A DNA stretch of 64,000 nucleotides, taken from contig NZ_CP149571.1 of NCBI RefSeq assembly GCF_037890695.1, positions 1,068,001 through 1,132,000 of the forward strand. Direction: 5' to 3'. The notes beneath the pieces were generated by a model. That model did no database searches. It saw nothing but the letters and a program-made list of their open reading frames with translations, and was not told the origin of the DNA. Position numbers and translations under genes: made by a program. Source of the DNA: Aeromonas jandaei (GTDB taxonomy: Bacteria; Pseudomonadota; Gammaproteobacteria; Enterobacterales; Aeromonadaceae). Shown here one piece after another: positions 44,544 through 56,900 of the stretch. Position 1 is the stretch's first letter. Every line of letters starts with the position of its first letter.

Positions 44544-45193
44544 AGGGTTTCCAGCCAGTGGTCGATCGCGTGTTTGTTGCCTGCCAGGATGAGGATGTCA
44601 CCCAGTTGCAGCTCCATCTTGCCGGTCAGTACGTTGTGCAGCACATCGCCGCGCTTGATGGCGAGCAGCTGGAAGTCGCTCTGCTGTAACAGGTGGAAGT
44701 CGCTGAGCGCCTTGCCGTTCTGTGGCAGACCGATAACGAACTCGGTCAGCACCATGTCGTGACCCAGCTCCAGATAGTCGAACAGGCGGTTGTCGAGCAT
44801 GCTCTGCGCAACGCGACGCCCCATGTCCCACTCGGGGTTGATCACCTTGTCGGCGCCCACTTTCTGCAGGATCTTGGCGTGGAACTTGTCGCGGGCCTTC
44901 ACCCATACCTTCTTCACGCCCGCTTCCTTCAGCACCAGGGTGGTGAGGATGCTGGTCTCCAGGTTGTCACCGATGGCGACGAAGACGATGTCGAAGTTGG
45001 CCAGCCCCAGCTCGGCGACGGTGGCCTCATCAGTGGCATCAGCCACGACGACGTGGTTGCAGAGGGTGGCGATTTGGCGGGTCTTGCTCTCGTCGATATC
45101 GATAGCCAGCACCTCGGCATCCTGCCGCTGCAGCTCTTCGCACAGCGCGCTGCCAAACAGGCCCAGGCCGATGACGGCAAACTGGTTGTTCAT
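44540..45193 (-). CDS. ktrA: Potassium uptake regulatory subunit KtrA (TrkA-N/TrkA-C)
   Basis: This 217-residue cytoplasmic RCK protein has an N-terminal Rossmann fold (FAVIGLGLFGSALCEEL, then DIDESK) that binds nucleotides and gates KtrB, and a C-terminal RCK_C domain (LQLGDILILAGN). It is the first gene of the ktrAB pair, divergent from murB. Confidence 0.92.
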   Translation of the reverse strand: MNNQFAVIGLGLFGSALCEELQRQDAEVLAIDIDESKTRQIATLCNHVVVADATDEATVAELGLANFDIVFVAIGDNLETSILTTLVLKEAGVKKVWVKARDKFHAKILQKVGADKVINPEWDMGRRVAQSMLDNRLFDYLELGHDMVLTEFVIGLPQNGKALSDFHLLQQSDFQLLAIKRGDVLHNVLTGKMELQLGDILILAGNKHAIDHWLETL

Positions 45194-45319
45194 GAGTTAT
45201 TCCTCAACAGTTGAAGCTGACTACTCTAAACCACTGTTATTCGTCCGAAAAGAGCACAGATTTTTCGTCACCGGCAACTTGAGGTAGACTGCGTCCTTGC
45301 ACCAAGCCGGGATAGACAG

Positions 45320-46357
45320 ATGAAACTGAATGCCAACGCCTCCTTGTTGAAACTCAACACCCTCGCCCTCGATGCTTACTGCCTCTGGTTGGCCGAGGTG
45401 GAGCTGATCTCCGATCTGGCTGCCCTGCGAAGTGATGCCGAGCTGAACACGCTGCCCCGTCTGAACCTGGGTGGTGGCAGCAATGTGCTGTTTACTACCG
45501 ACTTCCACGGTCTGGTGGTGCTCAACCGCCTCAAGGGCATTACCGCACAGGATCAGGGCGATCACTGGCTGTTCCATGTCGCAGCGGGTGAGGATTGGCA
45601 TCAGCTGGTTTGTCATACCCTGCAGCAGGGTTGGTACGGACTGGAGAATCTGGCACTCATCCCCGGCACGGTCGGGGCGGCTCCGGTGCAGAACATCGGC
45701 GCCTACGGGGTCGAGCTGGCTAACTTCTGTACCTATGTCGAGGCCTTCAACTGGCAGAGCGGCGAGATCGAGCGGATTGAGGCAGAGCAGTGCCGTTTCG
45801 GTTATCGCGACAGCATCTTCAAGCACGAATATCAGGACTCCCACCTGATCACTGCTGTCGGCCTCAAACTGCCCAAGGTGTGGCAACCGGTGCTGGGCTA
45901 TGGCCCGCTGGCCGCGCTTGGCGACCAGCCGAGTGCGCAGGCCATCTTCGACACAGTCTGCGCCACCCGCAAGGCCAAGCTGCCGGATCCCGCCGTACTC
46001 GGCAACGCCGGCAGCTTCTTCAAGAATCCGGTGGTGCCCGCCGCGCTGGCCGATTCGCTCAAACTGACATATCCGCAGATGCCCTGTTATCCGGCCGGGG
46101 AGGGGCAAGCCAAGCTGGCGGCTGGCTGGCTCATCGATCAGTGTGGTCTCAAGGGATTTGCCATCGGCCGCGCCGCCGTTCATCAGGAGCAGGCGCTGGT
46201 ACTGGTCAATCTGGGGGGCGCCAGCGCCATGGAGCTGATCGCGTTGGCGGCCCACGTGCGCGACAGCGTGGAGCAGAAGTTTGGTGTGGTGCTGGAACAC
46301 GAGGTGCGCTTCATGGGCGCGCAGGGTGAAACCTGGCTCGATGAGGTGCTCTCATGA
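45320..46357 (+). CDS. murB: UDP-N-acetylenolpyruvoylglucosamine reductase MurB
   Basis: This 345-residue cytoplasmic FAD enzyme makes UDP-MurNAc by reducing the enolpyruvyl group. The FAD-binding motif LGGGSNVLF, the loop IPGTVGAAPVQNIGAYGVEL and the proton donor serine in GNAGSFFKNPVV are present. The length matches type I MurB (342 in E. coli). It overlaps birA by four bases, the order found in E. coli. Confidence 0.97.
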   Translation: MKLNANASLLKLNTLALDAYCLWLAEVELISDLAALRSDAELNTLPRLNLGGGSNVLFTTDFHGLVVLNRLKGITAQDQGDHWLFHVAAGEDWHQLVCHTLQQGWYGLENLALIPGTVGAAPVQNIGAYGVELANFCTYVEAFNWQSGEIERIEAEQCRFGYRDSIFKHEYQDSHLITAVGLKLPKVWQPVLGYGPLAALGDQPSAQAIFDTVCATRKAKLPDPAVLGNAGSFFKNPVVPAALADSLKLTYPQMPCYPAGEGQAKLAAGWLIDQCGLKGFAIGRAAVHQEQALVLVNLGGASAMELIALAAHVRDSVEQKFGVVLEHEVRFMGAQGETWLDEVLS

Positions 46358-47319
46358 CGTTGACTCCAATCAGACAGACCTTGATCACCCTGCTCAGCGA
46401 TGGCCAGTTTCACTCCGGCGAACAGCTGGGCGAGCAGCTCGGTATCAGCCGGGCGGCAGTGAGCAAGCACATGGCTGCACTCAAGGAGCTGGGGCTGGAT
46501 CTCTTTAGCCTGACCGGCAAAGGCTACCGGCTGGCGGTGCCGATGGCGCTCTATGACGAGGCTAAGCTGCAGGCGCTGGCACCGATGGCGCCGGTGCACT
46601 GCTTCCCGGTGATCGGTTCGACCAACCAGCATCTGCTGGACAGGGTCAATCAACTGCGCTCTGGCGAGAGTTGCCTTGCCGAGTGCCAGACCGCCGGACG
46701 CGGTCGTCGTGGCAAGCCCTGGGTCTCGCCGTTTGGTTGCCAGCTGATCCTCAGCATGTACTGGCGGCTGGAGCAGGGGATGGCTGCCGCCATGGGGCTG
46801 AGTCTGGCGGTTGGTGTTGCCGTGGTAGAGGCGCTGGAGTCGCTCGGTTATCACGGTGTCGAGCTGAAGTGGCCCAACGACCTCTACTATCAGGGGCGCA
46901 AGCTGGCGGGCATTCTGGTGGAGATGAGCGGCAGCGCCGGTGCCAGTTGCCATCTGGTGATCGGTATCGGCCTCAATCTGGCGATGCCGTCCCGCGAAGG
47001 GGAGAAGATCGATCAGGCATGGGCCGAGTTGCGCCACATCAATCCCGAGCTGGTTGATCGCAATGAGCTCGCTGCCCGGATGATCGCCTATCTGCAGCGG
47101 GCGATGCAGACCTTCGAGCAGAGCGGATTGGCGAGCTTTGTCGATCAGTGGAACCGGCTCGACCACTTTGCCGGTCGCCCTGTCCGTCTCTTGATGGGGG
47201 AGCAGGAGATCCGGGGGATCGCCCGTGGTATCGACGATCGCGGCGCCCTGCGGTTGGAGACGGAGGAGGGGACCAAGTTCTATCTGGGGGGCGAACTCTC
47301 CCTGCGCCGGGGTGATTGA
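46354..47319 (+). CDS. birA: Biotin--protein ligase / biotin operon repressor BirA
   Basis: This 321-residue bifunctional protein has a winged HTH (about 1-60, SGEQLGEQLGISRAAVSKHM). The ligase domain has the biotinyl-AMP loop GRGRRGKPW (115-123) and KWPNDLYYQGRKLAGILVE. It biotinylates AccB and represses the bio operon. It is coupled to murB and ends in a terminator. Confidence 0.96.
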   Translation: MTLTPIRQTLITLLSDGQFHSGEQLGEQLGISRAAVSKHMAALKELGLDLFSLTGKGYRLAVPMALYDEAKLQALAPMAPVHCFPVIGSTNQHLLDRVNQLRSGESCLAECQTAGRGRRGKPWVSPFGCQLILSMYWRLEQGMAAAMGLSLAVGVAVVEALESLGYHGVELKWPNDLYYQGRKLAGILVEMSGSAGASCHLVIGIGLNLAMPSREGEKIDQAWAELRHINPELVDRNELAARMIAYLQRAMQTFEQSGLASFVDQWNRLDHFAGRPVRLLMGEQEIRGIARGIDDRGALRLETEEGTKFYLGGELSLRRGD

Positions 47320-47352
47320 GCGTTGTGCATGGCGCTAATCGTTAGCGACAAA

Positions 47353-47382
47353 AAAGAGAGGGGCCTGCGGGTCCCTCTCTGT
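47353..47382. terminator. Hairpin between birA and coaA
   Basis: AGAGAGGG pairs with CCCTCTCT around nine bases. A6 precedes it, giving a T-run in the coaA direction, and a weaker tract follows in the birA direction. Confidence 0.75.
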
Positions 47383-47417
47383 TATCCGGCTATCTGCAAC
47401 GGTGCGAACTGCCGTGC

Positions 47418-48356
47418 TTATTTGCGCAGCTTGATCTGTTCGATGGCGTGCTCGTTGCCCTTGGTCAGGATCAGGTTGGCCCGCTCCCGGGTCGGCAGGA
47501 TGTTCTCCTGCAGATTGAGATAGTTGATATCCTGCCAGATGTTGTTGGCGATCTGGGTCGCTTCGCTCTCGGTCAGCTTGGCGTAGTGGTGGAAGTAGGA
47601 GTCCGGGTCCGAGAAAGCGCCACTGCGGAATTTGAGGAAGCGCTCGATATACCAGGTGCGCAGCAGGTCGGCTTCGGCATCCACATAGATGGAGAAGTCG
47701 ACGAAATCGGAGACAAAGACCCGGTGCGGTTCCTGCGGATAATCCATGCCGCTTTGCAGCACATTGAGCCCTTCCAGGATCAGGATGTCCGGCTGCTCTA
47801 CCACCTTCTTCTCGTCAGGGATGATGTCATAGATAAGGTGGGAGTAGACCGGTGCTTCCACCTTCTCGTGGCCGGCACGGATATTGGCGACAAACTCCAC
47901 CAGATGGCGGATGTCGTAGGATTCCGGGAAACCCTTGCGGCGCATCAGGCCACGCTCCTCCAGCACCTTGTTGGGATAGAGGAAGCCGTCGGTGGTGACC
48001 AGCTCCACTCGCGGGTGCTCCGGCCAGCGTTCCAGCAACGCCTGCAGGATACGAGCCGTGGTGCTTTTGCCCCCCGCCACACTGCCGGCGATGCTGATGA
48101 TATAAGTACCCTTGCCGCGTGACTGGCCGAGGAACTGTTCCAGTACCCGGCTTCGGCGCTGCTTGGCTTTGACATAGAGATTGAGCAGGCGGGAGAGGGG
48201 CAGATAGATCTCCTCTACCTCCTTCAATGACACCTTTTCGTTGATCCCGCGCAGGGTTTGCAGATCGTGTTCGGTCAGGGTCAGGGGGACCGAATCGCGC
48301 AATAACGCCCATTTTTCGCGGGTGAATTGCAGATAGGGGTTATGCTCTGTCGTCAT
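47418..48356 (-). CDS. coaA: Type I pantothenate kinase CoaA
   Basis: This 312-residue enzyme catalyses the first step of CoA synthesis. The P-loop GSVAGGKS lies at 91-98, with [10 protein letters not shown] and the CoA-binding stretch YDIRHLVEF. The length is close to E. coli CoaA (316). ATG 48356 was chosen because the family N-terminus ([15 protein letters not shown]) follows. A long in-frame upstream extension overlaps the tRNA promoter and is not real. Confidence 0.96.
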   Translation of the reverse strand: MTTEHNPYLQFTREKWALLRDSVPLTLTEHDLQTLRGINEKVSLKEVEEIYLPLSRLLNLYVKAKQRRSRVLEQFLGQSRGKGTYIISIAGSVAGGKSTTARILQALLERWPEHPRVELVTTDGFLYPNKVLEERGLMRRKGFPESYDIRHLVEFVANIRAGHEKVEAPVYSHLIYDIIPDEKKVVEQPDILILEGLNVLQSGMDYPQEPHRVFVSDFVDFSIYVDAEADLLRTWYIERFLKFRSGAFSDPDSYFHHYAKLTESEATQIANNIWQDINYLNLQENILPTRERANLILTKGNEHAIEQIKLRK

Positions 48357-48496
48357 GGTGTCATCACTGTTTCTTTGGCACGGCGACCATACACCAAGGG
48401 GTGGAGAGCGACAAGGGACGCATCCAGATTGGCCTGAATCCCTCCACTTTTTTGCCCGGATCCCGGCAATAATCCACATTTTGCAAGGAGCAATGG

Positions 48497-48525
48497 TTGC
48501 ATCCCCCAAATCCTTACAATAAAAT
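48497..48525 (+). promoter_or_regulatory. Promoter of the tRNA-tufB operon with GC-rich discriminator
   Basis: TTGCAT (48497-48502), 17 bases, TAAAAT (48520-48525), followed by GCGCGACGC. A GC-rich discriminator is the usual sign of stringent (ppGpp) control of stable RNA. Confidence 0.75.
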
Positions 48526-48620
48526 GCGCGACGCTTGGATGTCTGTCGCCTGTTTGCTCGGCAAAAGCGATAAAAAACAGTGGGTGCAAGCAGAATTACC
48601 ACTGTGACAATCTGGCATCT

Positions 48621-48705
48621 GGAGGGGTTCCCGAGCGGCCAAAGGGATCAGACTGTAAATCTGACGGCTCTGCCTTCGAAGGTTCGAATCCTTCTCCCTC
48701 CACCA
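48621..48705 (+). tRNA. tyrU: tRNA-Tyr (anticodon GTA)
   Basis: This is an 85-base class II tRNA with encoded CCA. The acceptor GGAGGGG pairs with the 3' end, the anticodon loop is CTGTAAA, there is a long variable arm, and the T-loop is TTCGAAT. It is nearly identical to E. coli tRNA-Tyr and is first in the tufB cluster. Confidence 0.97.
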
Positions 48706-48743
48706 TATTTCTCTGCGGTTTGAGTTCTTTGGGTTAGAGAAAT

Positions 48744-48818
<75 letters not shown>

Positions 48819-48822
48819 AGAT

Positions 48823-48898
48823 GCTGATATGGCTCAGGCGATACCAAGAGCTACGCCCTCAGGGTGAAGTCGGCAGTCGAACCTGTCTGTCAGCACCA
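48823..48898 (+). pseudogene. Degenerate tRNA-Thr (thrT remnant)
   Basis: The 76-base sequence keeps the threonine tRNA ends: acceptor GCTGATA with TGTCAGC and ACCA, D-stem TGGCTCAG...GAGC, and T-stem GGCAG/CTGTC. The anticodon stem CGCCC/GGGTG closes on only three bases (TCA) instead of a seven-base loop, so no anticodon exists. The T-loop has lost one T and the D-loop is enlarged by about four bases. It occupies exactly the place of E. coli thrT, between glyT and tufB. Confidence 0.82.
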
Positions 48899-48976
48899 GC
48901 CTCTCTTCCCCACCAGATGCAAATCCATCATATAAACTGTTCTGTGGTTAGCTTGCCACCGCGTACTCAGCGTTAG

Positions 48977-50176
<1,200 letters not shown>

Positions 50177-50199
50177 TCTTTGGCTTACATAAATAAAGC

Positions 50200-50222
50200 A
50201 AAGCCCCTATAATAGGGGCTTT
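50200..50222 (+). terminator. Terminator after tufB
   Basis: AAAGCCCCTA-TAA-TAGGGGCTTT, then CTT. It lies eight bases before tRNA-Trp. Confidence 0.8.
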
Positions 50223-50229
50223 CTTATGC

Positions 50230-50306
50230 AGGGGCGTAGTTCGAATTGGTAGAACAGCGGTCTCCAAAACCGATGGTTGCGGGTTCGAGTCCTGCCGCCC
50301 CTGCCA
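50230..50306 (+). tRNA. trpT: tRNA-Trp (anticodon CCA)
   Basis: This 77-base tRNA has encoded CCA, acceptor AGGGGCG/CGCCCCT and anticodon loop CTCCAAA. It lies between tufB and secE, so it is probably co-transcribed with secE-nusG or processed from read-through of tufB. Confidence 0.96.
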
Positions 50307-50366
50307 TATACCTCGTCTCGTACGGGGCTTTTGTGTCTTTGGTTACGTCAGATACAGGTGGGTTGT

Positions 50367-50738
50367 ATGAGTGTTAGTTCTGAGAGCCAGGGCGGAAGCA
50401 AGGATACCCTGCTTTGGGGCCTGGTTTTCATTATCCTGGCGGCTGCTGTAGTGGGTAATTACCTGCTCAACGATGTTGTCGCTGCCGTCCGCGCCCTGGG
50501 TGTGGTCGTTGTCGTCGCTGCTGCTGGTGCAGTAGCCCTGCAAACCACCAAGGGAAAGGCTACGCTGGCATTCGCCCGTGAGTCTCGCCTGGAAGTCCGC
50601 AAGGTCGTATGGCCAACCCGTCAGGAAGCCATTCAGACAACCCTGATTGTGCTGGCGGTGACCGCCGTGATGGGGCTGCTGCTGTTCGTTCTGGACGGCG
50701 CCTTGGTCTGGTTGGTCAACCTGATTACCGGTGTGTAA
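50367..50738 (+). CDS. secE: Preprotein translocase subunit SecE
   Basis: This 123-residue inner-membrane protein has three hydrophobic segments and the conserved cytoplasmic/C-terminal region [20 protein letters not shown]. It is an essential clamp for SecY. ATG 50367 has AGGTGG upstream. The preceding in-frame stretch overlaps tRNA-Trp and is not coding. Nine bases separate it from nusG. Confidence 0.96.
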   Translation: MSVSSESQGGSKDTLLWGLVFIILAAAVVGNYLLNDVVAAVRALGVVVVVAAAGAVALQTTKGKATLAFARESRLEVRKVVWPTRQEAIQTTLIVLAVTAVMGLLLFVLDGALVWLVNLITGV

Positions 50739-50747
50739 GGATAAGCC

Positions 50748-51299
50748 ATGACTGAACAACGTGAACAGCGTATGAGATGGTATGTCGTGCAGGCGTTTTC
50801 CGGCTATGAAGGCCGTGTTGCCAAATCCCTGCGTGAACATATCAAGATGCATGGCATGGAAGACATGTTCGGTGAAGTACTGGTCCCGACCGAAGAAGTG
50901 GTCGAGATGCGTGCAGGCCAGAAGCGCAAGAGTGAGCGCAAGTTTTTCCCGGGTTATGTCCTGGTTCAGATGATCATGGATGAAACCACATGGCACCTGG
51001 TACGCAACGTACCGCGTGTAATGGGCTTCATCGGCGGTACCTCCGACCGTCCGGCACCGATCTCCGACAAAGAGGCCGATGCCATCCTGAACCGTCTGCA
51101 GGATGCCCACGACAAGCCGCGTCCGAAAACCCTGTTTGAACCGGGTGAAATGGTGCGGGTTGCCGATGGTCCGTTTGCCGACTTCAACGGTACCGTTGAA
51201 GAGGTGGATTACGAGAAGAGCCGCGTGAAGGTCTCTGTACTGATCTTCGGTCGTTCTACTCCGGTTGAACTGGATTTTGGTCAGGTCGAAAAGGGCTGA
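50748..51299 (+). CDS. nusG: Transcription termination/antitermination protein NusG
   Basis: This 183-residue protein has an NGN domain ([37 protein letters not shown]) and a C-terminal KOW domain ([21 protein letters not shown]). It binds RNAP and couples Rho, NusA or ribosomal S10. It is in an operon with secE. Confidence 0.98.
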   Translation: MTEQREQRMRWYVVQAFSGYEGRVAKSLREHIKMHGMEDMFGEVLVPTEEVVEMRAGQKRKSERKFFPGYVLVQMIMDETTWHLVRNVPRVMGFIGGTSDRPAPISDKEADAILNRLQDAHDKPRPKTLFEPGEMVRVADGPFADFNGTVEEVDYEKSRVKVSVLIFGRSTPVELDFGQVEKG

Positions 51300-51321
51300 T
51301 TGATTTCTGTTCACTCAACAG

Positions 51322-51366
51322 TTGTCAGGGGCAGCGAATATCTCTATAATTCGCTGCCCCTTTATT
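51322..51366 (+). promoter_or_regulatory. rplK promoter embedded in the nusG terminator hairpin
   Basis: TTGTCA (51322-51327), 17 bases, TATAAT (51345-51350). The same stretch forms a 12-bp stem, 51328-51339 (GGGGCAGCGAAT) with 51349-51360, followed by TTTATT. The -10 box spans the loop and right arm. Confidence 0.85.
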
Positions 51367-51433
51367 AGTTGGGGAGCCGTTTGCAGGAGCATGTCTCCGA
51401 GGCGCTAGAACCCATTTTTGAGGTAATTTCCTA

Positions 51434-52568
<1,135 letters not shown>

Positions 52569-52577
52569 TTGATGGGT

Positions 52578-52616
52578 TTTACAAGGCGCAAAATTTAATC
52601 TATAATTTTGCGCCTT
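52578..52616 (+). promoter_or_regulatory. rplJ promoter embedded in the rplA terminator hairpin
   Basis: TTTACA (52578-52583), 17 bases, TATAAT (52601-52606). A 13-bp stem pairs 52583-52595 (AAGGCGCAAAATT) with 52604-52616, so the -10 spans the loop and right arm, the same layout as at rplK. Confidence 0.82.
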
Positions 52617-52824
52617 GATTGGTTGGGGGTTTCGACCTCCGTCCAAGACCGCAGGAGGCTGCAAAGCCTTAATGTTTCCTGCGTAGACGGTGCCGGAAAC
52701 CCAGCGAGAAAGATTCTTTCTCTTCTGGAATCCTGCTACCGCATCGTTCCCCTCTGTTGTAAAGGTAGGGGGGATGTGTCAGTACTGGGTCATTTGACCC
52801 GGATTCAATCCAGGAGTTAAGCCA
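52617..52824 (+). ncRNA. rplJ mRNA leader (L10 leader, autoregulatory)
   Basis: The 208-base untranslated leader contains TTAATGTTTCCTGCGTAGAC and GGTGCCGGAAACCCAG, which recall the L10-(L12)4 binding leader of E. coli rplJ. In E. coli this structure lets L10 repress translation of the L10-L12 operon. Family identity is from memory of the E. coli leader. Confidence 0.8.
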
Positions 52825-53325
52825 ATGGCATTGGGACTCGAAGACAAAAAGGCAATTGTTGCTGAAGTCAACGAAGCTGCCAAAGGCGCTCTTTCTGCAG
52901 TTGTTGCCGATTCTCGCGGTGTAACTGTAGACAAGATGACCGTCCTGCGTAAAACCGCTCGTGAAGCCGGTGTGTACATGCGCGTTGTGCGTAACACCCT
53001 GCTGCGTCGCGCGGTAGAAGGTACCGAATACGAGTGCCTGAACGACGCATTTACCGGTCCTACCTTGATTGCTTTCTCTAACGAACACCCGGGCGCTGCT
53101 GCTCGTCTGTTCAAAGAGTTTGCCAAAGCGAACCAAAAGTTCGAAATCAAGGCTGGCGCTTTTAACGGTGAGTTTATCGCCGCAGCACAAATTGATCGTC
53201 TGGCCACGCTGCCGACTTACGAAGAAGCAATTGCGAAGTTGATGGCTACCATGAAGGAAGCCTCTGCTGGCAAGCTGGTTCGTACTATCGCTGCTGTTCG
53301 CGACCAGAAACAAGCTGCTGCTTGA
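52825..53325 (+). CDS. rplJ: 50S ribosomal protein L10
   Basis: This 166-residue protein is the base of the L7/L12 stalk. The N-terminal rRNA-binding domain begins [15 protein letters not shown] and includes [11 protein letters not shown] and [15 protein letters not shown]. The C-terminal helix that anchors L12 dimers ends with DQKQAAA. SD AGGAG. It is translationally controlled through the leader. Confidence 0.98.
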   Translation: MALGLEDKKAIVAEVNEAAKGALSAVVADSRGVTVDKMTVLRKTAREAGVYMRVVRNTLLRRAVEGTEYECLNDAFTGPTLIAFSNEHPGAAARLFKEFAKANQKFEIKAGAFNGEFIAAAQIDRLATLPTYEEAIAKLMATMKEASAGKLVRTIAAVRDQKQAAA

Positions 53326-53376
53326 TTCTCGCCTATCTAGGCTGTTTGAGTTTATTCAACATCAGGAATTTTTGTC

Positions 53377-53742
53377 ATGTCTATCACTAAAGACCAAATC
53401 ATCGAAGCCGTTGCTTCCATGTCCGTAATGGAAGTTGTTGAGCTGATCGAAGCTATGGAAGAGAAGTTCGGTGTTTCTGCCGCTGCTGCCGTAATGGCTG
53501 GCCCGGCTGCTGCTGAAGCAGTAGAAGAGAAGACCGAGTTCGACGTAGTTCTGACTGCTGCCGGTGCTAACAAAGTTGCCGTTATCAAAGCCGTTCGTGG
53601 CGCTACCGGTCTGGGCCTGAAAGAAGCCAAAGATCTGGTAGAAGCTGCTCCGGCTAACCTGAAAGAAGCCGTCTCCAAAGACGAAGCTGAAGCTCTGAAG
53701 AAAGAGCTGGAAGCTGCCGGTGCTTCTGTTGAGATCAAATAA
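53377..53742 (+). CDS. rplL: 50S ribosomal protein L7/L12
   Basis: This 121-residue acidic stalk protein has an N-terminal dimerisation domain, an alanine-rich hinge (about 35-50) and a C-terminal factor-binding domain with [20 protein letters not shown]. It is 51 bases after rplJ. Confidence 0.98.
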   Translation: MSITKDQIIEAVASMSVMEVVELIEAMEEKFGVSAAAAVMAGPAAAEAVEEKTEFDVVLTAAGANKVAVIKAVRGATGLGLKEAKDLVEAAPANLKEAVSKDEAEALKKELEAAGASVEIK

Positions 53743-53760
53743 TCTGCATTTATGTAGATT

Positions 53761-53811
53761 AGCCTGATAAAACAGGCTAGGGCTGGTGAATTTTTGTTCA
53801 CCAGCCTTTTT
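53761..53811 (+). terminator. Attenuator between rplL and rpoB
   Basis: A hairpin AGCCTG/CAGGCT (53761-53778) is followed by GGCTGGTGAA/TTCACCAGCC (53781-53806) and T5. In E. coli a partial terminator here lowers rpoBC expression relative to ribosomal protein genes. Confidence 0.85.
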
Positions 53812-53966
53812 GCGCTGTAGACTGAGAGCATTTCACACCGTTTACGACTCTCGGTGCACCAGCAATCCGGACTGTCTTCTTTCGTCCGGGCCAACACAAA
53901 ACGGTGTTGAGACAGAGCTGTCCCGCGGGACAGAGTGGGTCACTTATCAGCGAGCTGAGGAACCCT

Positions 53967-56900
53967 ATGGTTTACTCTTATACCGAAAAAAAACGCATTC
54001 GTAAGGACTTCGGTAAGCGAGACCAGGTACTGGACACGCCTTATCTGTTGTCCATTCAGCTGGACTCCTTCAAGCAGTTCATCGAGGCTGACCCGGAAGG
54101 TGAATATGGCCTAGAGGCCGCTTTCCGTAGCGTTTTCCCGATCACCAGTTACTCCGGTAGTGCTGAGCTTCAGTATGTCAGCTATCGCCTGGGTGAGCCG
54201 GTATTTGACGTAAAAGAATGCCAGATCCGTGGAGTGACCTACTCCGCGCCGCTGCGTGTCAAGCTTCGTATGGTTCTGTACGACCGTGAAGCAGCTGCCG
54301 GCACCGTCAAAGACATCAAGGAACAAGAAGTATACATGGGCGAAATTCCGCTCATGACCGAGAACGGCACCTTTGTTATCAATGGTACCGAGCGGGTTAT
54401 CGTTTCCCAGCTGCACCGCAGCCCGGGCGTCTTCTTCGACCACGATAAAGGCAAAACACATTCATCCGGTAAGGTGTTGTATAACGCTCGCGTTATCCCC
54501 TACCGTGGCTCCTGGCTGGACTTCGAGTTCGATGCGAAAGACAACCTGTTTGTCCGTATCGACCGTCGTCGCAAACTGCCGGCATCCATCATTCTGCGCG
54601 CCCTGGACTTCACTTCCGAAGAGATCCTGGCCACCTTCTTCGAAACCATCGGTTTCGAGGTCAAAGATGGCAAGTTGATGATGGATCTGGTGCCGGAGCG
54701 CCTGCGTGGCGAAACTGCGACCTTCGACATCGTGGCCAATGGTGCCGTGGTTGTTGAAACCGGTCGTCGTGTGACTGCCCGTCACATCCGTCAGCTGGAA
54801 AAAGATGCCGTTACCCAGATTGAGGTACCGGTTGAGTATGTTGTTGGCAAAGTTGCTGCCAAGGACTACGCACATCCGCAAACTGGCGAACTGGTAGTGG
54901 CAGCCAACCAGGCTCTGAGTCTGGAAGCGATTGCCAACCTGTCCCAGGCCGGCTTCAAGCATTTCGAGGTTCTGTTCACCAACGAACTGGACCACGGTGC
55001 TTACATGTCCGAGACCCTGCGCGTCGATTCCAGCACCAACCGTCTGGAAGCGCTGGTAGAAATCTACCGCATGATGCGTCCGGGCGAGCCGCCGACACGT
55101 GAAGCAGCAGAGCAGCTGTTCGAAAACCTGTTCTTCTCTGCCGAACGTTACGACCTGTCTACCGTAGGTCGGATGAAGTTCAACCGCCGTCTGGGTCGTG
55201 AAGACGAGACTGGCGCTGGCGTACTGACCAAAGACGATATCGTCGATGTAATGAAGCGCCTGATCGACATCCGTAACGGTAACGACGAAGTGGACGATAT
55301 CGACCACCTGGGTAACCGTCGTATCCGTTCTGTCGGTGAAATGGCTGAAAACCAGTTCCGCGTCGGTCTGGTGCGTGTCGAGCGTGCGGTCAAGGAGCGT
55401 CTCTCCCTGGGCGACCTGGACACCCTGATGCCGCAGGATCTGATCAACGCCAAGCCGATCTCCGCCGCAGTCAAAGAGTTCTTTGGTTCCAGCCAGCTGT
55501 CCCAGTTTATGGACCAGAACAACCCGCTGTCCGAAGTAACCCACAAGCGCCGTATCTCTGCGCTGGGCCCGGGCGGTTTGACTCGTGAGCGTGCCGGCTT
55601 TGAAGTCCGAGACGTACACCCGACCCACTATGGTCGTCTGTGCCCGATCGAGACTCCTGAAGGTCCGAACATCGGTCTGATCAACTCCCTGTCCGTGTAC
55701 TCTCGTACCAACGAGTACGGTTTCCTCGAGACTCCGTACCGCAAGGTCATTGACGGTGTGATCACCGACGAAGTGGACTACCTGTCTGCTATTGAAGAAG
55801 GCAAGTACGTGATCGCACAGGCTAACGCCGCGACCACCGAAGATGGCCGTCTGAAAGATGAATTGATCCCGTGCCGTCACAAAGGTGAATCCACCTTTAT
55901 GAACGCCGACCAGATCCAGTATATGGACGTGAGCCCGCAGCAGATCGTATCTGTGGCAGCGGCCCTGATCCCGTTCCTGGAACACGATGACGCGAACCGC
56001 GCATTGATGGGTTCAAACATGCAACGTCAGGCTGTACCGACCCTGCGTGCTGACAAGCCGCTGGTAGGTACCGGTATGGAACGCGCTGTGGCCGTTGACT
56101 CCGGTGTAACCGTAGTTGCCAAGCGTGGCGGCATGATCGACTACGTCGATGCCTCCCGTATCGTTATCAAGGTAAATGAAGATGAGCTGATGCCAGGCGA
56201 AGCCGGTATCGACATCTACAACCTGACCAAATACACCCGTTCCAACCAGAACACCTGTATCAACCAGCGTCCTTGCGTGATGTTGGGTGAGCCGGTCATG
56301 GCTGGCGACGTACTGGCTGACGGCCCGTCCACCGATCTGGGTGAACTGGCTCTGGGTCAGAACATGCGCGTCGCGTTCATGCCGTGGAACGGTTACAACT
56401 TCGAAGACTCGATCCTGGTGAACGAGCGTGTTGTTCAGGAAGATCGCCTGACCACCATCCATATCCAGGAACTGGCCTGTATCTCCCGTGACACCAAGCT
56501 GGGTCCGGAAGAGATCACTGCTGACATCCCGAACGTGGGTGAAGCCGCTCTGTCCAAGCTGGACGAGTCCGGTATCGTCTACGTGGGTGCCGAAGTGAAG
56601 GGCGGCGACATTCTGGTTGGTAAGGTAACGCCGAAAGGTGAAACCCAGCTGACGCCGGAAGAGAAGCTGCTGCGCGCCATCTTCGGTGAGAAGGCGTCCG
56701 ACGTGAAGGACTCTTCCCTGCGTGTACCGAACGGTGTGTACGGCACCGTGGTTGACGTGCAAGTCTTTACCCGCGATGGCGTGGAAAAAGACAAGCGCGC
56801 CAAAGAAATCGAAGAGATGCAGCTGAAGGAAGCGAAGAAGGACTTGACCGAAGAGTTCAAGATCCTGGAAGACGGCATTTTCGGCCGCTCCCGCAACCTG

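Noticed and set aside
48357..48602. N-terminal extension of coaA to 48602
   Set aside because: It overlaps the tRNA-Tyr promoter and has no similarity to CoaA, which starts at 48356.
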